Assembly (NCBI RefSeq): GCF_009728145.1
Contig: NZ_WOCA01000001.1
Coordinates: 310,001-374,000, forward strand
DNA: 64,000 nt
Reading direction: 5' to 3'
From: Ornithinibacillus caprae
GTDB taxonomy: Bacteria > Bacillota > Bacilli > Bacillales > Amphibacillaceae
Position numbers and translations under genes: made by a program. This document shows, in pieces, positions 9,762 through 20,611 of this stretch; the first letter of the stretch is position 1; each line of letters opens with the position of its first letter. A model generated the notes under the pieces. The model had not been told where the DNA came from and did not search any database. It was given only the letters and a program-made list of their open reading frames with translations.

Positions 9762-10664
9762 ATGGAAAATAACTTCAAATCAGGTTTTATTACGATTATT
9801 GGTAGACCGAATGTTGGGAAGTCAACATTTTTAAACCGAGTGATTGGGCAAAAGATTGCTATCATGAGTGATAAGCCACAAACAACTAGAAACAAGATTC
9901 AAGGAGTATTAACGCAAGATGATGCACAATATGTTTTTATTGATACACCCGGCATCCATAAACCAAAGCATCGTTTAGGAGATTTCATGGTAAAATTAGC
10001 CGAAAATACACTTAATGAAGTGGATGCTATTTTATTTATGATTAATGCAGAAGAAGGTTATGGAAAAGGGGATCAATATATTTTAGATCTTTTGCAAAAG
10101 GTAAAAAACCCCGTATTCCTGATCATTAATAAAATTGATTTAATTCATCCAGATGAATTATTTCCAATTATTGAATTATATAAGGATAAATGCGATTTTG
10201 AAGAGATTATTCCAATTTCTGCATTGCAAGGGAATAATGTCAATCATTTGTTGGATATATTAAAAAAACACTTACCAGAGGGACCACAATATTATCCAGC
10301 AGACCAAGTTACCGATCATCCAGAAAGATTTATCATGAGTGAATTAATTAGAGAAAAAGTATTGCAGTTAACAAGAGAAGAAATTCCTCACTCTATAGCA
10401 GTAGTGATTGAGAATATAGAGAAAAGAGATTCTGATGCCGTGTTTATTCAAGCAACAATTGTTACGGAAAGAAAAACACAAAAAGGAATTTTGATTGGCA
10501 AACAAGGTAGTATGTTGAAAAATATAGGTAAAGGTGCTCGGAAGGATATTGAAGCATTACTAGGAACAAAGGTTTTTCTTGAATTATGGGTAAAAGTCCA
10601 AAAAGATTGGCGTAATAAGCAAAGTCAGTTGCAAGAGTTTGGTTTCCGTAATGATGAATATTAG
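9762..10664 (+). CDS. era: GTPase Era
   Basis: 300 residues. The GTPase domain shows G1 GRPNVGKS, G3 DTPG, G4 NKID and G5 SAL; the C-terminal KH domain includes the [19 protein letters not shown] region. Era binds 16S rRNA near its 3' end and assists 30S maturation. The start ATG has a clear GGAGG seven bases upstream. yqzL and recO follow, as in other Bacillaceae. Confidence 0.97.
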   Translation: MENNFKSGFITIIGRPNVGKSTFLNRVIGQKIAIMSDKPQTTRNKIQGVLTQDDAQYVFIDTPGIHKPKHRLGDFMVKLAENTLNEVDAILFMINAEEGYGKGDQYILDLLQKVKNPVFLIINKIDLIHPDELFPIIELYKDKCDFEEIIPISALQGNNVNHLLDILKKHLPEGPQYYPADQVTDHPERFIMSELIREKVLQLTREEIPHSIAVVIENIEKRDSDAVFIQATIVTERKTQKGILIGKQGSMLKNIGKGARKDIEALLGTKVFLELWVKVQKDWRNKQSQLQEFGFRNDEY

Positions 10665-10837
10665 ACATGGAAAATTTTAAAACTAATTGATTCTTTATCT
10701 GTGGTAATCCTATTAGTATAGGGTTCGAACGAGTCCTTAAGTTATAAAATTAGTCGTTGTTGTTTATTGGGCTACATTTGATGTTCTAACTTAAAACATA
10801 TACTTGAACAAGTATTTAAAGAAAGGTGTGGTTTCTT

Positions 10838-10984
10838 GTGATCGACTTTGCTTGGAAATTATTTAGTCAAACAGGAAATATTGAAACCTATTTATTATTG
10901 AAAGAGTTAGAAAATGATCCTAATCAACCAGAAAGTGATAATTCTATAGAACCAAGTGAGTTGCCAATAGATACAAAAATGTAG
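10838..10984 (+). CDS. yqzL: YqzL family small protein
   Basis: A 48-residue gene starting at GTG after AAAGGTG. The N-terminus DFAWKLFSQTGNIETYLLLK closely matches the tiny YqzL protein found between era and recO in Bacillus; the C-terminal half is acidic and variable. Function is unknown. It lies 32 bases before recO and probably shares its transcript. Confidence 0.8.
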   Translation: MIDFAWKLFSQTGNIETYLLLKELENDPNQPESDNSIEPSELPIDTKM

Positions 10985-11015
10985 CATACAGATATAGGAA
11001 AATAGGTGAAGGTGT

Positions 11016-11759
11016 GTGCTAGAAAAAATTGAAGGTATGGTAATTAAGACGATCGATTATGGTGAAACACATAAAATTATTACGATATTTAGTAAAAAAA
11101 TCGGCAAGTTCTCCGCTTTAGCAAAAGGGGCTAAAAAGCCAAAAAGTAGAATGGCTGCAGTGACGCAGCCATTCGTTTATGGAGAATTTTTAGTCTATGT
11201 AAATAAAGGACTAAGTACCATTCAGCAAGGTGAAATTATTCAGTCATATCGTGCAATTAGGGAAGATATTATTAAAACTGCATATACTGCATACATAACC
11301 GAATTAACAGAAAAACTAGTAGAAGACCATAGTCCAGATGGATATCTATACGATCAGCTTCATCAAACCGTAGAATGGATAGCAGAGCATGAAGATGTAG
11401 ATATCCCTATCATGATGTATGAATTAAAATTATATGCGAAAGGTGGATTCGCTCCGGTTGTCGATCGGTGCATCAATTGTAACAGGAGAGAATCTCTAGC
11501 AGCATTTTCTATTAACGAAGGTGGATTGCTTTGCAAAAGTTGTTTATATAAGGATACGGAAGCTATTCCTCTAAGTGAGTCACTTGTGAAATTAATGCAT
11601 ATATTTGCTAAAATTGGACTAGAACAAGTTGGGAAGATTTCTGTTAAACCAGAGAACAAACAATTGTTACGAAGACTATTGGACTCCTACTATGATCAAT
11701 ATGGTGGCTATTATTTAAAATCAAAGCGATTCTTAAACCAATTAGATCAACTAAAATAG
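11016..11759 (+). CDS. recO: DNA repair protein RecO
   Basis: 247 residues starting at GTG after AGGTGAAGG. An N-terminal OB-fold (about 1-80) is followed by a helical domain with the four-cysteine zinc site CINC...CKSC around 150-173. RecO loads RecA with RecF and RecR and anneals ssDNA coated by SSB. Position after era-yqzL and before the glycyl-tRNA synthetase genes is conserved in Bacillaceae. Confidence 0.95.
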   Translation: MLEKIEGMVIKTIDYGETHKIITIFSKKIGKFSALAKGAKKPKSRMAAVTQPFVYGEFLVYVNKGLSTIQQGEIIQSYRAIREDIIKTAYTAYITELTEKLVEDHSPDGYLYDQLHQTVEWIAEHEDVDIPIMMYELKLYAKGGFAPVVDRCINCNRRESLAAFSINEGGLLCKSCLYKDTEAIPLSESLVKLMHIFAKIGLEQVGKISVKPENKQLLRRLLDSYYDQYGGYYLKSKRFLNQLDQLK

Positions 11760-11775
11760 TATTTAAGTTGTTTAG

Positions 11776-11805
11776 TTGACAAGTTGATAAAAAATAAAGT
11801 ATGAT
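11776..11805 (+). promoter_or_regulatory. SigA promoter for glyQS
   Basis: TTGACA at 11776-11781 and TATGAT at 11800-11805 are separated by 18 bases, immediately ahead of the T-box leader. Confidence 0.75.
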
Positions 11806-11821
11806 TTTTACATATTTATAA

Positions 11822-12030
11822 CATGTGATTGCGCTGAAGGAGAATAGTACTTATGGATAGACTATTTTAAGCGAGTCCAGGTTGGTGGGAGCTGGATAAA
11901 TAGTTCATAAGGAATGGCACTCTTGAGCAAGTTAGATATAAAGTGGCTCTGTTACTGTAGAGCAAGTAGGGTGGAACCGCGGATTAAAACCGTCCCTATG
12001 TCCTTGAGACATAGAGGCGGTTTTTTTATA
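11822..12030 (+). ncRNA. T-box leader, glycine-specific
   Basis: The leader contains a Stem I with paired CTTATG/CATAAG. The AG-bulge/GGTGGGAGC region and a likely GGC (Gly) specifier in AATGGCACTC are also present, followed by the T-box core AGGGTGGAACCGCG at 11968-11981. Uncharged tRNA-Gly binding would favour the antiterminator and allow glyQ-glyS transcription. The specifier matches the downstream glycyl-tRNA synthetase genes. Confidence 0.92.
11987..12028 (+). terminator. T-box terminator
   Basis: The stem ACCGTCCCTATGTC / GACATAGAGGCGGT is followed by TTTTTTT. It is mutually exclusive with the T-box antiterminator. Confidence 0.9.
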
Positions 12031-12061
12031 TTTTAATAATTTAATTTACGGAGGATTGTTT

Positions 12062-12955
12062 ATGATGAATATCCAAGAAATGATATTAACACTTCAGAAA
12101 TATTGGTCAAACCAAAATTGCATATTGATGCAGGCTTACGATGTGGAAAAAGGAGCAGGTACAATGTCTCCTATGACCTTACTACGTAGTTTAGGTCCAG
12201 AGCCTTGGAATGTAGCTTATGTTGAGCCCTCAAGAAGACCAGCTGATGGACGTTATGGAAAGAATCCAAATCGTTTATATCAACATCATCAATTCCAGGT
12301 AATCATGAAACCTTCTCCTGAAAATGTTCAGGAGTTATACCTGGAATCATTAAAAGCATTAGGGATTGATCCACTAAAGCATGATATTCGATTTGTAGAA
12401 GATAACTGGGAAAATCCTACACTAGGTGCAGCTGGTTTAGGTTGGGAAGTATGGTTAGATGGAATGGAAATTACCCAATTCACTTATTTTCAACAGATTG
12501 GTGGATTAGAGGCTAACCCAGTGACCGTTGAGTTAACTTACGGAATTGAGCGGTTAGCATCTTATATTCAAGATAAGGAGAATGTATTTGATTTAGAATG
12601 GACAAATGGAGTAACAGTAAAGGACATTTTCTTACAACCTGAATTCGAGCATTCTAAATATACATTCGAAGAATCCAATACAGAGATGTTATTCCAACTG
12701 TTTACCATGTACGAAAAAGAAGCGAAAGTTACGATGGAAAAAGGTCTTGTATTTCCTGCATATGATTATGTTTTAAAATGCTCCCATACATTCAATTTAC
12801 TTGATGCACGGGGAGTGATATCTGTTACAGAAAGAACAGGGTATATATCTAGAATTAGAAATTTAGCAAGGAGTATTGCGAAGGCATATGTTGCAGAAAG
12901 AGAACGGTTAGGATTTCCAATGCTAGAAGAAGAGGAGGATGAAAAAAATGACTAA
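12062..12955 (+). CDS. glyQ: Glycyl-tRNA synthetase alpha subunit
   Basis: 297 residues with class II synthetase motifs characteristic of GlyQ ([41 protein letters not shown]). With GlyS it forms the alpha2beta2 enzyme that charges tRNA-Gly. ATG at 12062 lies seven bases after GGAGG (12050-12054); an upstream in-frame TTG at 12056 is too close. It overlaps glyS by eight bases and is controlled by the T-box. Confidence 0.96.
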   Translation: MMNIQEMILTLQKYWSNQNCILMQAYDVEKGAGTMSPMTLLRSLGPEPWNVAYVEPSRRPADGRYGKNPNRLYQHHQFQVIMKPSPENVQELYLESLKALGIDPLKHDIRFVEDNWENPTLGAAGLGWEVWLDGMEITQFTYFQQIGGLEANPVTVELTYGIERLASYIQDKENVFDLEWTNGVTVKDIFLQPEFEHSKYTFEESNTEMLFQLFTMYEKEAKVTMEKGLVFPAYDYVLKCSHTFNLLDARGVISVTERTGYISRIRNLARSIAKAYVAERERLGFPMLEEEEDEKND

Positions 12956-15032
12956 ACATGTGCTATTTGAAATAGGGTTAGAAGAGCTTCCCGCACGATT
13001 TATTGATGATGCAGAAAAACAAGTAATTGCAAAAACAACAAAATGGTTACAGGATTTAAGAATTTCCTTCGATTCTGTTACAGGTTATTCAACACCAAGA
13101 AGATTGGCAGTATTAATCCAAAATATGGCCGAGGAACAAACAACAGTAGAAGAAGAAGCTAAAGGCCCATCTGTAAAAATTGCCAAAGACGAGGATGGTA
13201 ATTGGACGAAGGCTGCAATTGGCTTTACAAAAGGTCAAGGTAAAACTACTGATGATATTTATGAAAAAGAAATTAAAGGCACCTCTTATATATTTGTGAA
13301 AAAGCATATCGAAGGAAAGTCTAGTAAGGAATTATTACCTTCATTTAAAGAAATAATTGAGTCAATTCAGTTTGGTAAGAATATGCGCTGGGGTAAACAA
13401 ACTCTGCGATATGCAAGACCAATACGATGGTTAGTTGCACTTTATGGTGAAGAAGTGATTCCATTTGAAGTAGCAGGAGTAAAAACGAATAATATTACGT
13501 TTGGACATCGTTTTCTAGGGAAGGAAATTGTCTTAGAAAATCCAATGTCTTATAAAGATGAATTAACTAAAAACTTTGTAATGGTAGAAGCTTCAAAACG
13601 AGAAGAATTAATTAAACAAGGGATCCAAGAAATTGAGCGAAAAGAGGGCTTTGAGATTCCGGTTGATGAAGGATTATTAAATGAGGTACGAAATTTAGTG
13701 GAATTTCCAACTGTCTTTGTAGGATCCTATGAGAAGGAATTTTTAAATCTTCCTTCAGAAGTGTTAATTACCTCTATGAAAGAGCATCAACGATATTTTC
13801 CAGTAAAATCAGCTAATGGAGAATTATTGCCTTATTTTGTAGGAGTTCGAAACGGAAATTCAGAGGCAATTGATACGGTAACAAAAGGTAATGAAAAAGT
13901 TCTTCGGGCTAGATTATCGGATGCTCAGTTCTTTTATGAGGAAGATTTAAAGCAGCCAATTGAATATTACCAACGTAAATTAGAAAATGTAGTGTTCCAA
14001 GAAAAGCTAGGAACAATTAGTGAGAAGGTTGATCGTGTAGTACACATTACCAAAGCTATTGCAAATCTTATAAAAGTAGACCAAACTACAAAAGAACATT
14101 CGATTCGTGCTTCTGAAATAAGCAAGTTCGATTTAATGACGAATATGGTGAATGAATTTACAGAACTTCAAGGTGTTATTGGAGAAAAATATGCAATGAA
14201 ATTTGGTGAAGATAGTAGAGTTGCTCAAGCAGTTCGAGAACAATATTTACCAAATGCTGCGAATGGTAAACTACCTGAATCAGTTGAGGGGGCTATGGTT
14301 AGTATTGCTGATAAACTTGACACAATTGTTGGTAGTATCTACGTTGGATTAAAGCCTACTGGTTCACAAGATCCATATGGACTTCGTCGACAGGCAATTG
14401 GAATTTTACGAATTCTACAGAATGTGAAATGGAATATATCCGTAAAAAGTTTATTAGAAATACCTATTAATTTATACGAATCACTAGATATCGAACAAAT
14501 TGGTGAACAACAAATCGAGATAGAAGTTATGGATTTCATGAAACAACGTGCTGTATTCTTACTAAAAGAGTTAGATATAGAAACGGACGTAATTGAAGCA
14601 GTACTGCAACGTAATGTTGGTGTATTAACTTATTCTGTAGAGAAAGCTAAAATATTATCAGAAAAACGTAATGATCCAGCATTTAAAGTTGTACAGGAAG
14701 CCTTAGTACGTATACTAAACTTGTCAGATAAGGCAGAGGGAACAGAAATAAATAAAACTATTTTTGAGACACCTTCTGAAGCAAATTTATATGAGGCTTA
14801 TCATGAAGTAAAAGATAAGTTCTACGAAGAAGAGAGAAATGGTAATGCTGAGTCCGCTTTAAATATATTAAGTAAACTAGCACAACCTATACATGAATTC
14901 TTTGATAATAACATGGTTATGGCTAAGGACGATCAACTTCGATTAAATAGGCTTGCTTTAGTAAAGAGTATTGCAAATCTTATTAGTGAATATGCTAATT
15001 TAACCGCAATTGAATGGAAACAACAATTTTAA
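12948..15032 (+). CDS. glyS: Glycyl-tRNA synthetase beta subunit
   Basis: 694 residues. It has the typical GlyS N-terminus ([17 protein letters not shown]), a B3/4-like and HD-type central part ([24 protein letters not shown]) and a C-terminal helical anticodon-binding region. ATG at 12948 has GGAGG nine bases upstream; the in-frame ATG at 12939 abuts that site and is rejected. It overlaps the end of glyQ, which ensures stoichiometric expression. Confidence 0.96.
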   Translation: MTKHVLFEIGLEELPARFIDDAEKQVIAKTTKWLQDLRISFDSVTGYSTPRRLAVLIQNMAEEQTTVEEEAKGPSVKIAKDEDGNWTKAAIGFTKGQGKTTDDIYEKEIKGTSYIFVKKHIEGKSSKELLPSFKEIIESIQFGKNMRWGKQTLRYARPIRWLVALYGEEVIPFEVAGVKTNNITFGHRFLGKEIVLENPMSYKDELTKNFVMVEASKREELIKQGIQEIERKEGFEIPVDEGLLNEVRNLVEFPTVFVGSYEKEFLNLPSEVLITSMKEHQRYFPVKSANGELLPYFVGVRNGNSEAIDTVTKGNEKVLRARLSDAQFFYEEDLKQPIEYYQRKLENVVFQEKLGTISEKVDRVVHITKAIANLIKVDQTTKEHSIRASEISKFDLMTNMVNEFTELQGVIGEKYAMKFGEDSRVAQAVREQYLPNAANGKLPESVEGAMVSIADKLDTIVGSIYVGLKPTGSQDPYGLRRQAIGILRILQNVKWNISVKSLLEIPINLYESLDIEQIGEQQIEIEVMDFMKQRAVFLLKELDIETDVIEAVLQRNVGVLTYSVEKAKILSEKRNDPAFKVVQEALVRILNLSDKAEGTEINKTIFETPSEANLYEAYHEVKDKFYEEERNGNAESALNILSKLAQPIHEFFDNNMVMAKDDQLRLNRLALVKSIANLISEYANLTAIEWKQQF

Positions 15033-15041
15033 TGGTAAGAA

Positions 15042-15079
15042 CAACATGCTTTGCTAGTTAGTATAGCAAAGCATGTTTG
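15042..15079 (+). terminator. Terminator of glyQS
   Basis: The near-perfect stem AACATGCTTTGCTA / TAGCAAAGCATGTT lacks a strong T-run, but lies right after glyS. Confidence 0.65.
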
Positions 15080-15168
15080 GAAGTTATGTTTTTCATAATT
15101 TCCTTTCCACTATATATAGGATATAATATTTTATTAGTAGTATGTCATATTGGCTAGGTGGTGAAATA

Positions 15169-15798
15169 GTGGAATTATCAAGCAGACAGGAAAAGATAAT
15201 TGAAATTGTAAAAGAGAACGGACCGATTACTGGAGAAAATATTGCAGAAAAATTAAATCTAACTAGAGCTACCCTCCGACCAGATTTAGCGATTCTGACC
15301 ATGGCTGGATTTTTAGATGCAAGACCAAGAGTTGGATATTTTTATACGGGTAAAACTGGCTCAGAGTTGTTAACGGAAAAGGTCAAAAATTTTAAAGTTC
15401 AGGATTATCAATCTATTCCAATTGTGGTTCATGAGAGTGTTTCCGTTTACGATGCAATATCAACGATGTTTTTAGAGGATGTTGGCACATTATTTGTAGT
15501 AGACGATAAATCATGTTTAACTGGAATACTATCACGTAAGGATTTATTACGAGCGAGTATTGGTAAACAGGATTTAAATGCGGTTCCTGTTCATATTATT
15601 ATGACTAGAATGCCGAATATAACTGTATGTAGAAAAGATGATTTGTTAATAGATATTGCTAATCAGCTCATAAGCAAACAAATAGATGGCATACCAGTTA
15701 TTAAAGATACAGAGAAAGGCTTGGAAGTTATTGGGAGAGTTACGAAAACTACCATTACCAAGGCATTTGTAGAGTTAATCACAGACGATCATGTGTAA
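15169..15798 (+). CDS. ccpN: Transcriptional repressor CcpN (HTH + CBS pair)
   Basis: 209 residues from GTG at 15169, preceded by AGGTGGTGA. The N-terminal winged HTH (GPITGENIAEKLNLTRATLR) is followed by two CBS domains that bind adenine nucleotides. In B. subtilis CcpN represses the gluconeogenic genes gapB and pckA under glycolytic conditions. A longer frame opens at 15142, but alignment with known CcpN and the RBS favour the shorter start. ppsR follows 38 bases later, the conserved pairing. Confidence 0.93.
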   Translation: MELSSRQEKIIEIVKENGPITGENIAEKLNLTRATLRPDLAILTMAGFLDARPRVGYFYTGKTGSELLTEKVKNFKVQDYQSIPIVVHESVSVYDAISTMFLEDVGTLFVVDDKSCLTGILSRKDLLRASIGKQDLNAVPVHIIMTRMPNITVCRKDDLLIDIANQLISKQIDGIPVIKDTEKGLEVIGRVTKTTITKAFVELITDDHV

Positions 15799-15836
15799 GA
15801 TCAAGGGAAAATACATAGTGAGAGGAGTTTGTAGTC

Positions 15837-16640
15837 ATGGGTAGAAAAACACTTGTTTACGTGTTATCTGATTCTGTTGGAGAAACCGCTGAGTTAGTAA
15901 TTAAAGCTGGGTTAAGCCAATTCAATAATGGAGAATATAAAATACATCGAATTCCTTATGTTGAAGATAAAAAAACAATAGATGAATCTTTATTATTAGC
16001 AAAAGAAGAAGAAGGTATTATTGGGTTTACTTTAGTTGATCCAGAATTAAGAAAATATTTAAATGCAGAAGCTACTAAGATGAATATTGAAGCAATCGAT
16101 ATTATGGGACCAATGTTATCTGCAATGGAGCGTGTTTTTCAAAAAACTCCAAGGCTTGAGCCAGGACTAGTTCATAAACTGGATGAAGATTATTTTAAAA
16201 AAGTTGAGGCAATAGAATTTGCTGTTAAATATGATGATGGACGCGATCCAAGAGGAATCTCACGTGCGGATATTGTACTAATTGGAGTCTCTCGAACTTC
16301 TAAGACACCTTTGTCACAATACCTAGCATTAAAAAGATTAAAGGTAGCAAATGTTCCGATTGTACCTGAGGTGGATCCACCGGAGGAATTATTTGAGGTC
16401 GATTCAGAAAAATGCATTGGATTAAGTATAAGTCCAGAAAAGCTAAATGATATTCGAAAAGAGAGACTAAAAGCTTTAGGCTTAGGTGATCAAGCGACAT
16501 ATGCTAATATAGAGCGAATTCACCAAGAGCTTGATTATTTTAAGAAAGTTGTTGACAGAATTGGATGTGCAGTTGTCGATGTGTCCAACAAAGCTGTAGA
16601 GGAAACAGCTAATAGCATTCTCCGTTTAGCACAGAAATGA
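15837..16640 (+). CDS. ppsR: PPDK/PEP synthase regulatory kinase-pyrophosphorylase
   Basis: 267 residues of the DUF299/PDRP family. It has the N-terminal [13 protein letters not shown] motif and the P-loop GVSRTSKT at about residues 149-156. These bifunctional enzymes phosphorylate and dephosphorylate pyruvate phosphate dikinase or PEP synthase; B. subtilis YqfL is the counterpart. Pairing with ccpN ties both to control of the PEP-pyruvate node. GAGAGGAG precedes the ATG. B. subtilis has yqxD between this gene and dnaG; it is absent here. Confidence 0.92.
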   Translation: MGRKTLVYVLSDSVGETAELVIKAGLSQFNNGEYKIHRIPYVEDKKTIDESLLLAKEEEGIIGFTLVDPELRKYLNAEATKMNIEAIDIMGPMLSAMERVFQKTPRLEPGLVHKLDEDYFKKVEAIEFAVKYDDGRDPRGISRADIVLIGVSRTSKTPLSQYLALKRLKVANVPIVPEVDPPEELFEVDSEKCIGLSISPEKLNDIRKERLKALGLGDQATYANIERIHQELDYFKKVVDRIGCAVVDVSNKAVEETANSILRLAQK

Positions 16641-16688
16641 TTGAATCATATACAGATGTGAAGCTATGAACTAAATGATTCACTTAAG

Positions 16689-16750
16689 AAAAATTCGAAC
16701 AATGATCAAAATTCTTCCACAGAATTCCAATTAGTTCGGATTTTTCTTTT
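16689..16750 (+). terminator. Terminator after ppsR
   Basis: AAAAATTCGAAC at 16689-16700 pairs with GTTCGGATTTTT at 16734-16745, with a 33-base loop region between. Confidence 0.7.
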
Positions 16751-16980
16751 GGATTTTTTAATATCTTGTTACATATTTGATATAGAATTTCAAGTAGCTT
16801 GAAATGTTCCGATTGTTTCTAATTCATTATTCTTCCAGCTACTCAAATTTTTATAAAAAAATTCAAATTTAGTATAGTAATTTCGTTAAAAATGTATTAT
16901 AATTAATATTTGTGTAAAAATAGTATACATATACAATCAATTTGCTACGTATACTCACATTTTCTGAAAAATAAAACATT

Positions 16981-17137
16981 CGAAATTAAGAAGGATTCTT
17001 AAGTCCTTATGTAGAATTATAGTATTAGGATAAACCAAATGGTTGTTCTTTATGCAAAATGTGAAATGGTAACAGCAAGAATAAATTAATCAAGTCCTTC
17101 TAAGAGAAATTGCGAAAACTAGAAGGAACTTTTTTTC
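16981..17137 (+). promoter_or_regulatory. Candidate attenuated leader RNA upstream of dnaG-rpoD
   Basis: The 620-base gap between ppsR and dnaG has no gene. It holds a terminator-like hairpin in which TCCTTCT at 17095-17101 pairs with AGAAGGA at 17121-17127, followed by TTTTTT. An identical AGAAGGA at 16989-16995 could pair with the same TCCTTCT, which would be an antiterminator. A separate small stem, AACCA-AA-TGGTT, sits near 17034. The regulator is unknown; this is inferred from pairing alone. Confidence 0.45.
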
Positions 17138-17261
17138 GACATAATGAAAAAAATGTCGAAAAATGAAGGGTTTTATGAATCAGTATCGAATTTTATTATA
17201 CGAGGTGATTCAGAAGATAGTAAGATCTTTTTGAATAAGTAAGTAAAGCATGGTGGTATAA

Positions 17262-19073
17262 GTGTCTAATCAAATACCTGAAGAAGTCATTGAAGACATT
17301 CGTAAGTCCAATGATATTGTTGATGTTATTGGTGAATATGTACAACTAAAGAAACAGGGAAGAAATTATTTTGGCCTTTGTCCATTTCATGGTGAAAAGA
17401 CTCCTTCCTTTTCTGTTACACAGGAAAAACAAATTTTTCATTGCTTTGGCTGTGGAAAAGGCGGAAACGTAGTTACATTCATAATGGAAATAGAAAGTTA
17501 TTCTTTTTTTGAAGCAGTTAAACATTTGGCCAATAGAAGTGGCGTGAAATTACCTGAAACTGCTATTGATCGAGAAAACTCTCTTTCCGTAGAAAATCAA
17601 AATATTATTTCTGCGTATGAATGGTTAACAAAATTATATCACCACCTTTTAAGGTATACAAAAGATGGAAAAGATGGATATCGGTATTTCAGAGATAGAG
17701 GAATTAGCGATGAAACCATTGACGAATTCCAACTTGGTTTTGCACCGAACATTAAAGACTTTACAGCTACTTTTCTAGAGAAAAAAGGATTTCATAAGCA
17801 ACTTCTTGTAAAAGCGGGGATTCTAACTTTACAAAGTGATGATACAGTTACAGATCGCTTTAGAGGAAGAGTTATTTATCCAATCCGAAATCATCTGGGC
17901 AAAACGGTAGCATTTGGTGGGCGAACAATAACCGACCAAGGACCAAAGTATTTAAACAGTTCAGAGAGTGATCTTTTTCATAAAGGGAAAATTCTTTATA
18001 ATTTTGACCTAGCCAAAAAACATATTCGTAAGAAAAGTGAAGTAATATTATTTGAAGGGCAAATGGATGTTATTTCTGCATATCAAGCTGGAGTGAAAAA
18101 TGTTGTAGCTACGATGGGAACTGCGTTAACAGAAATGCAAGCAAAATTATTACGACGCTATGTGGATAATGTTATAATTTGCTACGATGCTGATAATGCT
18201 GGTATAGAAGCTAGCTATAAAGCAGCAACATTACTTCAAAGTGTTGGTTGTCAAGTTAAGATCGCTAAAATGAAGGATGGTATGGATCCTGATAATTTTA
18301 TTCAGGAGATTGGTGCTGAAGCGTTTAAGACAGAGGTAATTGAAGCAAGCGATACGTTCATGACTTTTTACATGAACTATCTGAAAAAAGATTATAACTT
18401 GAGTCTAGAAGGAGATCGACTTCAATATATAGAAAATGTATTGAAAGAACTTGCTAAAATTGATAGTCCGATTGAACGAGAATTTTATGTAAAAGAGCTA
18501 AGTAGTGAATATGATTTAATGATGGATACATTATTAGAAGAAATTCAAGTATATCGGCAAAAATCAGATACTCCTAAGGATAAGAGCGAAAAAGACAGAT
18601 ATACTAATAAGGTACAAAAACCGTATCAAAAAAGAAAGTTACTTCCTGCATTTCATAATGCAGAGCGAAAGTTAATCGCTTATATGCTGCAAGACAGAAC
18701 GATAACTGAAAAAGTACAGGAGGAAATTGGTGCTTCCTTTAATATAGATGAGCATAAAATTATAGCAACCCATTTATATGCCTACTATGAGGAAGACAAT
18801 CCAGTAGATGTCAGTTTGTTCGTTGAACGATTGCAAGAAGATCGATTGAAGCAACTAACAATTGAATTAGCAATGCTTCCATTATATGAAGAAATTAGTG
18901 AAGCTGAAATTAATGATTATATTAGGATCATTCGTACACAATCGAATGATATGGCTAATATAAAACAACTAAAGGATGAGCAACGCTTAGCTGAACAACA
19001 ACAAGATCCAGTTAAAGCAGCTCAGATCGCTATGCAAATCCTTAACATAAAGAAGCAAGTAAAGCATGAATAA
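17262..19073 (+). CDS. dnaG: DNA primase
   Basis: 603 residues. The N-terminal zinc finger is CPFH...CFGCG (about residues 41-64). The RNA polymerase/TOPRIM core includes FGGRTI, PKYLNSSES, FEGQMDV and YDADNAG. A C-terminal helicase-binding domain completes the protein. It makes primers for lagging-strand synthesis. The start is GTG after GGTGG. It is 35 bases upstream of rpoD, the classic macromolecular-synthesis arrangement. Confidence 0.97.
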   Translation: MSNQIPEEVIEDIRKSNDIVDVIGEYVQLKKQGRNYFGLCPFHGEKTPSFSVTQEKQIFHCFGCGKGGNVVTFIMEIESYSFFEAVKHLANRSGVKLPETAIDRENSLSVENQNIISAYEWLTKLYHHLLRYTKDGKDGYRYFRDRGISDETIDEFQLGFAPNIKDFTATFLEKKGFHKQLLVKAGILTLQSDDTVTDRFRGRVIYPIRNHLGKTVAFGGRTITDQGPKYLNSSESDLFHKGKILYNFDLAKKHIRKKSEVILFEGQMDVISAYQAGVKNVVATMGTALTEMQAKLLRRYVDNVIICYDADNAGIEASYKAATLLQSVGCQVKIAKMKDGMDPDNFIQEIGAEAFKTEVIEASDTFMTFYMNYLKKDYNLSLEGDRLQYIENVLKELAKIDSPIEREFYVKELSSEYDLMMDTLLEEIQVYRQKSDTPKDKSEKDRYTNKVQKPYQKRKLLPAFHNAERKLIAYMLQDRTITEKVQEEIGASFNIDEHKIIATHLYAYYEEDNPVDVSLFVERLQEDRLKQLTIELAMLPLYEEISEAEINDYIRIIRTQSNDMANIKQLKDEQRLAEQQQDPVKAAQIAMQILNIKKQVKHE

Positions 19074-19108
19074 AAAAGATTGAAGTAGTCTAAGAAGGAG
19101 GGGGACTC

Positions 19109-20230
19109 ATGGCCGACAATAAACCTTCACAAACAAAAGAAAACGAGCCAGAGTTAACACTTGAACAAGCCAAAGATCAGTTATTGGAAATTGGTAAGAA
19201 GCGAGGAGTACTTGCATATGAAGAAATAGCAGATCGCTTATCTAATTTCGTAATCGAACCTGATCAAATGGACGAATTTTATGAGTTCTTAGGAGAACAA
19301 GGTGTTGAGATTATAGGTGATTCTGAAGATGATCCTAATATGAAAGAAATTGAAAAGGAAGAAGAATTTGATTTAAACGATCTAAGCGTACCTCTTGGGA
19401 TTAAAATTAACGACCCAGTTAGGATGTACCTCAAAGAAATTGGCAGAGTTGATTTATTATCTGCTGAAGAAGAGATTGAACTTGCAACTCGAATTGAGCA
19501 AGGTGAAGAAGAGGCAAAAAGACGCTTAGCGGAAGCGAACCTGCGCTTGGTAGTAAGTATCGCAAAGCGTTATGTTGGGCGAGGAATGCTATTCTTAGAT
19601 TTGATCCAAGAAGGAAATATGGGGTTAATTAAAGCAGTTGAAAAGTTTGATTATCGAAAAGGATTTAAGTTTAGCACCTATGCCACTTGGTGGATTCGCC
19701 AGGCAATTACACGTGCAATTGCAGACCAAGCTCGTACTATCAGGATACCGGTTCATATGGTAGAAACAATAAATAAATTAATTCGTGTACAAAGACAATT
19801 GTTACAAGATCTTGGTCGTGAACCTACTCCAGAAGAAATTGGAGAAGAAATGGAACTTTCACCAGACAAAGTACGTGATATCTTAAAAATTGCCCAGGAG
19901 CCTGTATCTTTAGAGACACCAATAGGTGAGGAAGATGATTCTCACTTGGGAGATTTTATTGAAGACCACGAAGCTGTGTCACCGTCTGACCATGCTGCAT
20001 ACGAACTGTTAAAAGAGCAATTAGAAGATGTGTTGGATACGTTAACTGACCGAGAAGAAAATGTTCTTCGTTTACGCTTCGGACTGGATGATGGACGTAC
20101 TAGAACACTTGAAGAAGTAGGGAAGGTGTTCGGAGTAACACGTGAAAGAATTCGCCAAATAGAAGCAAAGGCTCTCCGTAAGTTAAGACATCCTAGTCGT
20201 AGTAAACGATTAAAAGATTTTATGGATTAA
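19109..20230 (+). CDS. rpoD: RNA polymerase primary sigma factor SigA
   Basis: 373 residues. It has region 1.1 at the N-terminus and regions 1.2-2 with [11 protein letters not shown] and the [16 protein letters not shown] stretch. Regions 3 and 4 end with the [21 protein letters not shown]. The length equals that of B. subtilis SigA (371), lacking the long spacer of proteobacterial sigma-70. The RBS is AAGGAGGGGG. It directs housekeeping transcription. Confidence 0.98.
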   Translation: MADNKPSQTKENEPELTLEQAKDQLLEIGKKRGVLAYEEIADRLSNFVIEPDQMDEFYEFLGEQGVEIIGDSEDDPNMKEIEKEEEFDLNDLSVPLGIKINDPVRMYLKEIGRVDLLSAEEEIELATRIEQGEEEAKRRLAEANLRLVVSIAKRYVGRGMLFLDLIQEGNMGLIKAVEKFDYRKGFKFSTYATWWIRQAITRAIADQARTIRIPVHMVETINKLIRVQRQLLQDLGREPTPEEIGEEMELSPDKVRDILKIAQEPVSLETPIGEEDDSHLGDFIEDHEAVSPSDHAAYELLKEQLEDVLDTLTDREENVLRLRFGLDDGRTRTLEEVGKVFGVTRERIRQIEAKALRKLRHPSRSKRLKDFMD

Positions 20231-20288
20231 GTAGTTAGTCATTGGTCATGTGCATTTTACTTATGAACAATGACTACGCTATTTTTTA
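20231..20288 (+). terminator. Terminator after rpoD
   Basis: GTAGTTAGTCATTG pairs with CAATGACTAC, then TATTTTTT. The gap 20231-20611 also holds two tight hairpins (20311-20366) but no believable gene. Confidence 0.6.
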
Positions 20289-20310
20289 TTGTAATATTAC
20301 TCGAATTAAA

Positions 20311-20366
20311 AAGAAAGGTTTCCCTCTTTCTTAGTGTTGAAGAAATACTTGGACCAAGTATTTCTT
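20311..20366. repeat. Two adjacent inverted repeats
   Basis: AAGAAAG/CTTTCTT at 20311-20332 is followed by a perfect 13-base inverted repeat, AAGAAATACTTGG / CCAAGTATTTCTT, at 20340-20366 with a one-base centre. No T-run follows. It could be an operator, a cruciform or an RNA processing site. Confidence 0.5.
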
Positions 20367-20611
20367 CTTACAACATGATACCGTTTTCATTTCTTGTTAT
20401 TTATTTTACTCAATTTAAACTCTTTTTGCAACTAGGTATTTTTGATTCTTTTTTCATTAAAGTCCTTTGAGAAAACTTTGTTCAAGGTTAATTTTAAATT
20501 GTTCTTTAATTTTTCACATCTTTTTTCTTTAAACTATTCTAGTTTTCGAGTAAAATAAATATAGCTTTGTACAATAAAGTAGATAATGGGGATACATAAG
20601 GAGGAAATACA

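Noticed and set aside
10700-10735. tRNA-like GGGTTCGAACGAGTCC after era
   Set aside because: Only a T-loop-like stretch is present; no acceptor, anticodon or D arm can be drawn.
20270-20470. 66-residue hydrophobic frame after rpoD
   Set aside because: It begins inside the rpoD terminator and runs over two inverted repeats; no RBS and no family likeness.
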